This document shows positions 18,100-25,820 of a stretch of DNA of 64,000 bases, in pieces. The notes under the pieces are model-generated. The model had not been told where the DNA came from. It did no database searches and worked only from the letters and a program-made list of their open reading frames with translations. Where the stretch lies: assembly GCA_005954745.1 (NCBI GenBank), contig CP040679.1, forward strand, positions 1 to 64,000, written 5' to 3'. The stretch is from Halostella pelagica. Its GTDB lineage: Archaea; Halobacteriota; Halobacteria; Halobacteriales; Natronoarchaeaceae. Numbering within the stretch: position 1 is the stretch's first letter; the number at the start of each line of letters is the position of its first letter. A program made the position numbers and the translations under genes.

Positions 18100-19883
18100 G
18101 TTCTGGTCACTATCGGGTTCTCGATCTCGACGTAGACGGACTGGTTCTCGAGCGATCCCTCCAGTTCGTCTAACCCCTCGAAACGGGTCAGAAGGTTCCC
18201 CTTACAGGGGATTCGCTCGTCTGTCAGGAGAGCAGAGACGAGCTCCGAGGCGGGCGGTTCGAACTCCCGAAGCGCTTCGAGTTCCGACCGGAGATCGGCG
18301 AGGAGCGCCGACTCGTCGGCGAGCCCGGCAACGCCCAGCGCGTTCACGACCCCGAAGGCGTTGTTACAGACGGTGTAGTACCGGAGTCGCTCGTCGGCGA
18401 CGGGATCGGGACAGATCGTGTCCGCCCGCTCGCCGACACCGGGGAGCCACTCGTCGACCGCATCGTAGCGCGACTCAGGGAAGTAGTAGCCCTGGTTGTC
18501 GCGGTAGTACCCCTCGGCGGGCCAGCCATGGTCGTCGAGTCCCACGAGCGTGTTCTGCTGGTGGGCCTCGACGCCGACGCCGAGTTCGAAGTACGTCCAC
18601 AGAACCGGCCGGAGCGTGACGGCGAGGTACTCGCGGAACCACTCGCGGGCGACCTCGTTCTCGGGGCGGTCTCTCTGCTGTGCGAGATTCCGGACGACGC
18701 GGGCGAGTCGGGACGGACCGTCGACCCCGTCCTGACAGAGCGCGACGACCGGTGAGACGTTCTCGGCGTCCGCGCCGCGGAAGGGGTTCTCGCGGAGGAC
18801 CGTCTCGAACCCGGACTCCGGACCGTCACCGATGTCCACAGTCAGTGCGGCCGGATCCTCGACGATGCTGAACCGGGGGAACTCCCCGCGCAATCGGTCC
18901 CCGAACTCCGTCCCGAGCAACTCCGAGACGGCGACGCCGCGGGCTAGCTCCGGGCGCTTGTTCGTCCGCTCGGCGTTCGTGATTTCGACGGCGAGCGACC
19001 CCTTGACCATGAACGGGGCGTCCGGGCTCCACAGCGTGCGGACGGACGATGTCGGATAGAACGTCGGGCCGAACGCGCCGAGGTCGATCAGGTCGCCTCG
19101 CGCCAGCGCCGCAGCGACGTGGTCCTGTGAACTCAGATAGTCGGCCTGCCACGGATGGGTCGGAACGAGAACCTTACCGTCGTCGATAGCCGCTGCGGCG
19201 TCCGCTGGACAGTCCCCTGCCAGCGTCTCCGAAACCCACTCGGCTGCAGTACCGTCACGGGCCGACCAGTCCGAAACCACGTCCGGCTCCGCCGCGAAGT
19301 ACCGCAGTTGGAACTCGCCGCGGAGCTCCGGAGCGTACGTCGGCGCGTCGTGCGGGGTCACGCCTTCGCGACTCTTCGGCGTCGGATGGAGGAGATGGCC
19401 GTACAGTAGCGACTGTTCGGCGTCGCGAAACGTCGTCTCGGTGCCGTACAGTCCGTCGGTGTCGTCGCGCTGTCGGACGAACCGTTCGATCGCCGCGCGA
19501 GACGCCAGGACGCGACGGAAGAGGTCCGTCCCGGCCGAGACGGGCATACCGGTCGCCGACAGCGCGAGTTCGCGGCGCGCGAGTGCGGCGAGCGTCCCGG
19601 CGTCTATCTCCACGACGCCCCCGTCGCCGCAGTGGGTGTACCCTGGGAGGTCGAACAGATGCCGCCCCGTGGCTGACTCGTACCGAAGCGGGACGTACGC
19701 CGTCGTCCACTGCCGTTCGAAGAGGATCCGGACGACGCGACCGTCGGCGTCGACCGCCGTCTCGGCCGCAGAGACTATCTCGCCGTCGCCGGTCTCCCTG
19801 AGATAACAGTTGAGGAACGCGTGGAATGTGGCCGACTCCGCGTGCTCGTCGGGCGTCGAACAGCCCGCACCCACGGTCGTCAT
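18096..19883 (-). CDS. IucA/IucC family NIS siderophore synthetase (RhbC-like)
   Basis: A 595-residue ATP-dependent synthetase for NRPS-independent siderophores. Family motifs are THPWQADYL, SSVRTLWSPDAPFMVKGS, ITNAERTNKR and GVEAHQQNTLVGLDDHG. It joins citrate or a citryl intermediate to the hydroxamate amine through an acyl-adenylate. Position third in the operon matches rhbC of the rhizobactin 1021 cluster. It overlaps its neighbours by 4 nt on both sides. A second synthetase at 25817-27718 would complete the symmetric product. Confidence 0.95.
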   Translation of the reverse strand: MTTVGAGCSTPDEHAESATFHAFLNCYLRETGDGEIVSAAETAVDADGRVVRILFERQWTTAYVPLRYESATGRHLFDLPGYTHCGDGGVVEIDAGTLAALARRELALSATGMPVSAGTDLFRRVLASRAAIERFVRQRDDTDGLYGTETTFRDAEQSLLYGHLLHPTPKSREGVTPHDAPTYAPELRGEFQLRYFAAEPDVVSDWSARDGTAAEWVSETLAGDCPADAAAAIDDGKVLVPTHPWQADYLSSQDHVAAALARGDLIDLGAFGPTFYPTSSVRTLWSPDAPFMVKGSLAVEITNAERTNKRPELARGVAVSELLGTEFGDRLRGEFPRFSIVEDPAALTVDIGDGPESGFETVLRENPFRGADAENVSPVVALCQDGVDGPSRLARVVRNLAQQRDRPENEVAREWFREYLAVTLRPVLWTYFELGVGVEAHQQNTLVGLDDHGWPAEGYYRDNQGYYFPESRYDAVDEWLPGVGERADTICPDPVADERLRYYTVCNNAFGVVNALGVAGLADESALLADLRSELEALREFEPPASELVSALLTDERIPCKGNLLTRFEGLDELEGSLENQSVYVEIENPIVTRT

Positions 19884-21478
19884 TGGTCCACCTCCCGAAC
19901 CGCGGCATCATCGACTCGCGTGCTGTCCGTCGACGAATCCGCTCGTTCCGACTCGCCGGCCTCGACGGCCGCGGCTAGCTGCTTCCCCTCCTTGAGAAGT
20001 TTCTGGATGTCCGCTTCCGTCGTGCGTGGATTCAACAACGTGAGCTTGAGATGCGTCCGCCCGTCGACCGCGGTCCGTGCGACGACAGCCTCGCCCGCGT
20101 CGAACATTGATTCGCGGATCTCGGCGTTCACGCGGTCGGACCACTCCTCCGCGGACAGATCAGGATGTTGCCGTTCGGGTTTGTATCTGAACGTGACCAC
20201 GTTAAGCGTCGGGTCGCAAGCGAGTTCGTAGGCGGGAGCGGCGCGGACCATCTCGGCCGCCCGGTCCGCGGTTTCCAGGGTCCGGTGGACGAGTGCCGCC
20301 ATTCCCTTGCGGCCGAGCGTACGGAAGGCGACGTACGGTTTGAGCGCGTCGAAGCGTCGCGTCGTCAGGACGGACTTCTCGACGCGGTGAGGAACGTCGT
20401 CGTCCTCCGGATTGAGGTACGCCGCGTTGCGCGACATCAGGTCGAAGTCGCCGCCGTCCCCAAGCAGGAACGCGCCGCAGGAGATCGGTTGGAAGAACAG
20501 TTTATGGAAGTCGACGGCAAGCGAGTCGGCCTGTTCGATGCCGGCGATCGACTCCCGATGGTCGTCGCTGACGGCGACCGCACCGCCGTAAGCCGCGTCA
20601 ACGTGGTACCAGAGGTCGTGTTCGGCGGCGATGTCCGCGAGTTCCGCGAGCGGGTCGATGCTTCCGAAGTCCGTCGTCCCAGCGGTGCAAAACAGGGCGA
20701 ACGGACGTTTCCCGTCGGATTCCAGCCGCTGTATCGTCGATCGCAGCGACCGAGTGTCCATCCTGTACTCGTCGTCGCTCGGGACGGTGACCACAGCGTC
20801 CTCCCCCAGTCCGAGCTCCGCTGCCGCCTGGGCCGCGGTGAAGTGGGCCTGGTCGGAACAGAGCACGCGCATGTCGGCCGCCTCGGGGGGGAGCCCGCAC
20901 TCCCGAACCGAACGGTCGAGACGGTCGGCGACGTACCGGTCGCGGGCGAGCAACAGGCCCTGATAGTTCGACTGTGTGCCACCGGTCGTGACGACCCCGT
21001 CAGCGTCCTTTCCGAGGTCGAACAGGTCTGTGAGGTCGTCGATCAACCGCTCTTCGACCACCGTCGCGGCCGGGGCCTGGTCGAAGGAGTCCATCGACTG
21101 GTTGATAGCCGTGAGCATCGCCTCTGCGACCAGTCCAGGGATCATCGGCGGGCACTGGAGATGCGCCACACAGGCCTCGTCGTTCGGATAAACGGAGTTT
21201 TCAAGAACCCCCTCGGTGACCTCTTCGAGAACCTCAAGTAACGGGGACCCCGAGTCGGGTATCGTGTCGCAGTCCAGACTCGAACGGAGCGCCTCGTACT
21301 GACGACCTGAGTACGGACGGTCAGTGTCGCCGACGGCGTCTGCAACCGCATCGGTCGTCCACTGCATCGCGTCGAGATACTTCCTGTTCCCCGTCGGACT
21401 GCCGAGGAAGAGCCCGTCCGCGAGTGTTCGCCCGTCCGGATGCCCGCCGTCTCCGTCGAGCGACTTCCGAGACTTCAT
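19880..21478 (-). CDS. L-2,4-diaminobutyrate decarboxylase (PLP; RhbB/Ddc type)
   Basis: A 532-residue group II PLP decarboxylase. It shows TTGGTQSNYQGLLLARDRY, HVDAAYGGAVAVSD and the Schiff-base lysine in AVDFHKLFFQPISC. It would convert L-2,4-diaminobutyrate to 1,3-diaminopropane, the diamine of schizokinen- and rhizobactin-type siderophores. The start overlaps the stop of the aminotransferase gene by 4 nt (ATGA). Glutamate- or aromatic-type decarboxylation is less likely given the adjacent aminotransferase. Confidence 0.93.
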   Translation of the reverse strand: MKSRKSLDGDGGHPDGRTLADGLFLGSPTGNRKYLDAMQWTTDAVADAVGDTDRPYSGRQYEALRSSLDCDTIPDSGSPLLEVLEEVTEGVLENSVYPNDEACVAHLQCPPMIPGLVAEAMLTAINQSMDSFDQAPAATVVEERLIDDLTDLFDLGKDADGVVTTGGTQSNYQGLLLARDRYVADRLDRSVRECGLPPEAADMRVLCSDQAHFTAAQAAAELGLGEDAVVTVPSDDEYRMDTRSLRSTIQRLESDGKRPFALFCTAGTTDFGSIDPLAELADIAAEHDLWYHVDAAYGGAVAVSDDHRESIAGIEQADSLAVDFHKLFFQPISCGAFLLGDGGDFDLMSRNAAYLNPEDDDVPHRVEKSVLTTRRFDALKPYVAFRTLGRKGMAALVHRTLETADRAAEMVRAAPAYELACDPTLNVVTFRYKPERQHPDLSAEEWSDRVNAEIRESMFDAGEAVVARTAVDGRTHLKLTLLNPRTTEADIQKLLKEGKQLAAAVEAGESERADSSTDSTRVDDAAVREVDQ

Positions 21479-22827
21479 TCCGAAACCGCCCTCCGGTTCG
21501 ACACCGTCGATTCGACAGCTTCGGTGAAACGAGCCGCGATCTCGTCGATCTGCCGGGCGGAGACGACAAGCGGCGGCAGGAACCGCGCGACCGCGGAATC
21601 GCGCCCCCCTGTCTCGATGATCAGGCCGCGGTCGAAACAGGCCGACGACACGGCCGATGCGAGGTCGCCGTCGGGCGGCGGAACCTCGCCATCGACGACG
21701 GCCTCGGGATCAACGAACTCGACTCCGAGCATCAGCCCTCGGCCCCGTACGTCGCCGACGGCGTCAAACCGGTCGGCCAGCGTTTCGAGGGGCCGCCTGA
21801 GTCGCGCGCCCATCTCGGCCGCATGCTCGTCGAGGTTTTCCTCCATGATGTGACGCATCGTAACGCGGCCGGCCGCCATCGCGAGTTGATGGCCGCGGAA
21901 CGTCCCGGCGTGGGCGCCGGGTTCCCACTCGTCGAGGGATTCGTCGTAGACGACGACTGCGAGCGGAAGCCCGCCCCCGACGGCCTTCGAGCAGGTGATA
22001 ACGTCCGGAACGATGTCGGCGCGTTCGAACGCCCACGTCTCGCCGGTCCTCCCCATACCGGTCTGGATCTCGTCGACGATCAACGGGACATCCGCCTCGC
22101 GGGTGAGCCGTCTCACCTCCCGGACCCAGTCGTCCGGCGCGGGATTGACGCCGCCCTCGCCCTGAACGAGTTCGAGGATCATCCCTGCCGGATCGGTGAC
22201 GCCGCTCTCGCTGTCGTTGATCACTCGATCAACGAAGTGGCTAATCGATTCGTGGTCGCCGTCGGGCCCGAACGGGTGCCGGTAGCGGTCCGGATACGGG
22301 AGATGATGGACGTCACTCATCAGTCCCGGGACCGCTTCTTTCGCGTCCGTATCGCCCATGAGACTGAGAGATCCGCTGGTCATGCCGTGATAGCCGCCCT
22401 GGAACCCGAGGACGGAGCGGTTTCCGGTAGCGGTTTTGACGAGTTTGAGCGCCGCTTCCACAGCGTCGGTACCCGCCGGAGAACAGAACTGGACCTTCGC
22501 GCTTTCGGTGAATTCCTCGGGGAGGCTCTCGAACAGCGTGTCCACGAACGCCTCCTTCTCGGGCGTCGTGATGTCGAGGGTGTGAAGCGGCCGCTCCTCC
22601 TCGAGGAGTCGCTCAAGTTCGCGCGTCACCTTCGGGTGGTTGTGCCCGAGAGCGAGCGTGCCCGCACCGGCAAGGCAGTCGAGATACTCGTTTCCGTCAG
22701 CGTCCACGATTTCCAGGCCCCGCGCGCGAGAGATCGCGAACGGTAACGACCGAGGATACGTTCGGGCGCTCGATTCGCGGTTGCTCTGACTCTCACGCAG
22801 TCGGGCGTTCGACTGTTCGGTTCTCAT
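21475..22827 (-). CDS. Diaminobutyrate-2-oxoglutarate aminotransferase (RhbA/Dat type)
   Basis: A 450-residue class III PLP aminotransferase. It contains GLEIVDADGNEYLDCLAGAG, PLIVDEIQTGMGRTG and the PLP lysine in TCSKAVGGGLP. It would make L-2,4-diaminobutyrate from aspartate semialdehyde and glutamate, the first step of the diamine branch. First gene of the five-gene operon, with two DtxR-type boxes at 22889-22902 and 22923-22936 upstream of its ATG. Confidence 0.94.
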   Translation of the reverse strand: MRTEQSNARLRESQSNRESSARTYPRSLPFAISRARGLEIVDADGNEYLDCLAGAGTLALGHNHPKVTRELERLLEEERPLHTLDITTPEKEAFVDTLFESLPEEFTESAKVQFCSPAGTDAVEAALKLVKTATGNRSVLGFQGGYHGMTSGSLSLMGDTDAKEAVPGLMSDVHHLPYPDRYRHPFGPDGDHESISHFVDRVINDSESGVTDPAGMILELVQGEGGVNPAPDDWVREVRRLTREADVPLIVDEIQTGMGRTGETWAFERADIVPDVITCSKAVGGGLPLAVVVYDESLDEWEPGAHAGTFRGHQLAMAAGRVTMRHIMEENLDEHAAEMGARLRRPLETLADRFDAVGDVRGRGLMLGVEFVDPEAVVDGEVPPPDGDLASAVSSACFDRGLIIETGGRDSAVARFLPPLVVSARQIDEIAARFTEAVESTVSNRRAVSE

Positions 22828-22888
22828 TGCTCACCCTCCGCTGTATCGCTGGTGTGTCCGGAACGAATCTGTGTCAGTAGCACATTTT

Positions 22889-22902
22889 TTAGGTTGACCT
22901 AA
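22889..22902. promoter_or_regulatory. DtxR-type iron box of the rhbABCDE-like operon
   Basis: TTAGGTTGACCTAA, a perfect TTAGG-N4-CCTAA palindrome flanked by A/T tracts, 62 bp upstream of the aminotransferase ATG on the leftward promoter. Confidence 0.8.
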
Positions 22903-22922
22903 AACTTGAAAAGCGTGTTGGA

Positions 22923-22936
22923 TTAGGTCAGCCAAA
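22923..22936. promoter_or_regulatory. Second DtxR-type iron box of the rhbABCDE-like operon
   Basis: TTAGGTCAGCCAAA matches the box seen at 13788 except for one base in the right half-site. It lies 34 bp (about three helical turns) centre to centre from the perfect box at 22889-22902. Confidence 0.65.
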
Positions 22937-23005
22937 AAGACGGCGCGGTTAGCTCTGGTCCGACCCCACTGTCTCGATATCCCCGGAAACGGTAGGTGGG
23001 TGCCC

Positions 23006-24235
23006 TCAGCCGCTGGTTACGCTCGGGATCTCGTCGTAGGTAGTGTAGAGACAGCCTATGACCACCACGGCGGCGGAGATGGGGACGAGTGCCGTGAGCC
23101 GATACAGCGACGGGAACCCGATCGCGTTTCCGAGCGGGAGCGACACGAGCAACCCGACCGTCGCGCCCAGATCGCCCAGCGCATTGTACGTCCCCGTCGC
23201 ACTCCCCATTTCGGCGCTCGCGGTTAGGTCGCCAAGCAGCGAGACGAGCGGACCGCCCACGCCGCCTTGCCCGGCACCCAAAAGCAGGACAGACGCGAGG
23301 AGTATCGGGAACGTCGTCCCGATCGCCAGCAGTACCATTCCGGCCGACAGGCAGACGAAACAGGTGAGGATCACGGGAACGCGGCGACCCATGATGTCGC
23401 TCGCTTTTCCGCCAGCCACCGAGAAGACTGAGCCTGTGAGGACGCTAGCACCGATGAGTACGCCGGAGGTACCCTGTGCACCGACCGCGACACTACCTGC
23501 CTCGACGGTGTCGAGGAACGACACGAGCGTCGCGAACACGACGCCGTTGTAAGTGAAAAGCAGGGCGAAGTTCGCCCCGCCGGTGATCAGCGCTGGCGAA
23601 CTGAGATCGATGTTACGGAGGGCAACGCCGCCGGTGCCGTCTACCGCGTGGGTCTCGGGGATGGCGACGTAGGTGACGAGACAGGCCAGCACGGAGAGAC
23701 CGGTCGCGACGGCGAACGCGGCGCTGGCTCCGTACACCTCGCCGACTATCCCGCCCAGAGACATCCCCGCGGGAAACCCCAACGACGTGCCGCCGCGGAC
23801 GATACTCATCGTCCGGCCCCTTGACTCGGGGTCACAGACGTCAGCCGCGATCGTGTACGCGGTCGCGAGCACGAAGGCGCTCCCGAGGCCCCACAGTACA
23901 CGCGCGCCGAGGAACCACACGGCAGGCATGGAACTGCGCAAAGCGAGCAGATAGCCCGCGGTCGCCACCGTTTCGAGGATCACGCCGGCGACGAACGGCG
24001 TTCGCGTCCCGACGCGATCGACGACGGCCCCGACCGGGGCGTTCGCCAGCAGCCTGACGATGCGGTTCGCGCTCAAGATCACGCCGACGACGACCGGAGC
24101 GATACCGACGACCGCCCCGAGGTTCGGGAGTATCGGGAAGACGACACCGCCGCCGAACCCCAGGAAAAACGTGCTGACGAGGACCGCTACGACGGCGTGA
24201 GGGAGCCCGAACACGCCGAGTCGCCGCGTCGCCAT
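23006..24235 (-). CDS. MFS transporter, probable siderophore exporter
   Basis: A 409-residue protein with twelve predicted membrane segments. The MFS loop 2-3 motif is NAPVGAVVDRVGTRTP and a second half-motif is GGKASDIMGRRVP. The start codon overlaps the stop of the glutamine-synthetase-like gene (TAATG), so both are on one iron-boxed transcript. By context it would export the completed siderophore, or an intermediate. Export is inferred from position and family, since importers of similar fold exist. Confidence 0.88.
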   Translation of the reverse strand: MATRRLGVFGLPHAVVAVLVSTFFLGFGGGVVFPILPNLGAVVGIAPVVVGVILSANRIVRLLANAPVGAVVDRVGTRTPFVAGVILETVATAGYLLALRSSMPAVWFLGARVLWGLGSAFVLATAYTIAADVCDPESRGRTMSIVRGGTSLGFPAGMSLGGIVGEVYGASAAFAVATGLSVLACLVTYVAIPETHAVDGTGGVALRNIDLSSPALITGGANFALLFTYNGVVFATLVSFLDTVEAGSVAVGAQGTSGVLIGASVLTGSVFSVAGGKASDIMGRRVPVILTCFVCLSAGMVLLAIGTTFPILLASVLLLGAGQGGVGGPLVSLLGDLTASAEMGSATGTYNALGDLGATVGLLVSLPLGNAIGFPSLYRLTALVPISAAVVVIGCLYTTYDEIPSVTSG

Positions 24236-25575
24236 TAGTAGACACTCCGGAGTCGCTCGCGCTCCCAGGAGACCGCGCTATCGGTGAACTGCTCCCAGTG
24301 GCTCCGTTTGACGTCGAGATAGGTCTCGAACAGTGTCGCACCCAGCGTCTCACGCATGACTGGGTCGTCCTCGAACGCGTCGAGTGCCTCGCCCAGCGTC
24401 CGGGGGAGCCGTGTCACGTCGTGTGCGTCGCGCTCTGCCGCCGTGAGCGTCGCCGGGTCGACGGAGACGGACTCGGGCACGTCGAGTCCGCGTTCGATGC
24501 CGTCGTAGCCCGCGGCCAGGAGACCCAGCAGAGCGAGGTACGGGTTAGCCGTGCAATCAGCCGCCCGGAACTCGATCCGGGTCGCGGCCGCCGGGTCGGA
24601 CTGTCCGACCGCCGGCACTCGAACCAGGGCTTCGCGGTTCCCCCGTCCCCAGCAGCGAAACGCCGTCGCGCCGAGTTGCGGACGTAGTCGAGTGTAGGAG
24701 TTCGCTGTCGGCGCGGTCAGCGCGACGAGCGCGTCTGCATGCGCTAAAACGCCCCCGATGAACTGTCGACCCGTCTGACTCACCCCGCCGCGATCGGCGT
24801 CGTAGAACCGGTTCGTGTCGTCCCACAGCGACAGGTGGATGTGACACCCGTTCGTCGAGTGTTCGAACGGCTTCGGCAGAAACGTCGCGTTGTACCCGTG
24901 GTCGTGTGCGACGCTGTTGACCGTCTCCCGGAAGAGGACGTGCTCGTCGGCCGCCTGTACACCCGGAGCGTGGCCGGTTACGATCTCGTGTTTCCCGGCC
25001 GCGTACTCCGGGTAGTACTTCTCCACCGGGATGTCCTGGGCCTTCAGCGCGTCCGTCATTGCCAGGATCGTCGCGTGGGTCTCCCGCGTGCTCTCAGTGA
25101 CGTAGGCTCCGCGCTCGTCGACCCTGCTAACGGACCCGTCGTCGGCGCTCTCGAAGAGATGGAACTCGCTTTCGAAAGCCACCTCGGGAGCGAGTCCCGC
25201 GTCCCGTAGATCGTCCACGAATGACTGCAACGAAGACCGCGGGTCGACAGCCCACGGCTCCCCGTCGACCGTTTCGACATCACAGAGCATCGCACCGGTA
25301 CGCTCTGCGTAAGGCAGCGCCCGGAACGTCTCCGGGTCTGGACAGAGCCTGACCTCGCCGGCGGCGTCGAACCGGCCGTTCTTGTCTCGGACCCCGAGAG
25401 CGTTGTACGTCTGGACGAGTTGTGAGAGCATCACGCCATCCGCGACGGCCGACTGGACCTTCGACGCGTCGACTGCATGGGTCCGTACGGCCCCGCTCTG
25501 GGTCGCGAACAACAGCCGCACGAGATCACAGTTGCCGTCTCGACATCGTTCGACCACCGTTTGTTCCTTTGGCAT
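24235..25575 (-). CDS. Glutamine-synthetase-family ligase in the siderophore regulon
   Basis: A 446-residue GlnA-like protein with a beta-grasp N-terminus (residues 1-100) and the catalytic barrel: [12 protein letters not shown], the [10 protein letters not shown] metal region, [36 protein letters not shown] and [11 protein letters not shown]. It resembles the gamma-glutamyl-polyamine ligase (PuuA-like) branch more than assimilatory GlnA, since the usual tyrosine adenylylation and full feedback motifs are not evident. A DtxR-type box lies 26 nt upstream of the ATG. It may gamma-glutamylate the diamine or a siderophore intermediate (inference). Confidence 0.9.
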   Translation of the reverse strand: MPKEQTVVERCRDGNCDLVRLLFATQSGAVRTHAVDASKVQSAVADGVMLSQLVQTYNALGVRDKNGRFDAAGEVRLCPDPETFRALPYAERTGAMLCDVETVDGEPWAVDPRSSLQSFVDDLRDAGLAPEVAFESEFHLFESADDGSVSRVDERGAYVTESTRETHATILAMTDALKAQDIPVEKYYPEYAAGKHEIVTGHAPGVQAADEHVLFRETVNSVAHDHGYNATFLPKPFEHSTNGCHIHLSLWDDTNRFYDADRGGVSQTGRQFIGGVLAHADALVALTAPTANSYTRLRPQLGATAFRCWGRGNREALVRVPAVGQSDPAAATRIEFRAADCTANPYLALLGLLAAGYDGIERGLDVPESVSVDPATLTAAERDAHDVTRLPRTLGEALDAFEDDPVMRETLGATLFETYLDVKRSHWEQFTDSAVSWERERLRSVY

Positions 25576-25600
25576 CGATGATTCCGTACCACCAGTTATT

Positions 25601-25614
25601 TTAGGTACACCTAA
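25601..25614. promoter_or_regulatory. DtxR-type iron box upstream of the GlnA-like/MFS operon
   Basis: TTAGGTACACCTAA, a perfect palindrome, ends 26 bp upstream of the leftward ATG at 25575. The position overlaps where the TATA/BRE or start of a leaderless transcript should lie. Confidence 0.8.
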
Positions 25615-25727
25615 AAATTAACGGAGCGTGGGTCGGCACCCGAACAGAACCATTGGCCTGGGAGGATATCGGCAGCCGATAGCCCAACCTGTAGGTCCGA
25701 CAAATGAACGGAAACGTTTATAAATTT

Positions 25728-25741
25728 TTAGGCTAGCCTAA
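25728..25741. promoter_or_regulatory. DtxR-type iron box upstream of the second NIS synthetase
   Basis: TTAGGCTAGCCTAA is a perfect palindrome directly downstream of the TATA-like TTTATAAA at 25717-25724. The box ends 4 nt before an ATG at 25746 that opens a 24-codon leader frame. Repressor binding would block the start site. Confidence 0.82.
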
Positions 25742-25745
25742 AAGT

Positions 25746-25820
25746 ATGCGTAGACGGGCCGACCCATCGATCAGACAGAGGCGGAACCGAGACCCCCTAA
25801 GCAGGGAGGAACAGCTATGA
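25746..25820 (+). CDS. Putative 24-codon Arg-rich leader ORF overlapping the NIS synthetase start
   Basis: An ATG 25 nt downstream of the TATA centre, the position of a leaderless start, opens a 24-residue frame beginning MRRRADPSIRQRRNRDPL. Eight of its 24 residues are Arg. Its stop TGA (25818-25820) overlaps the synthetase ATG (25817) in the string CTATGA. A Shine-Dalgarno-like GGAGGA lies 7 nt before that ATG, inside the leader. This arrangement would couple synthetase translation to the leader. It may instead be an untranslated leader. Confidence 0.5.
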   Translation: MRRRADPSIRQRRNRDPLSREEQL

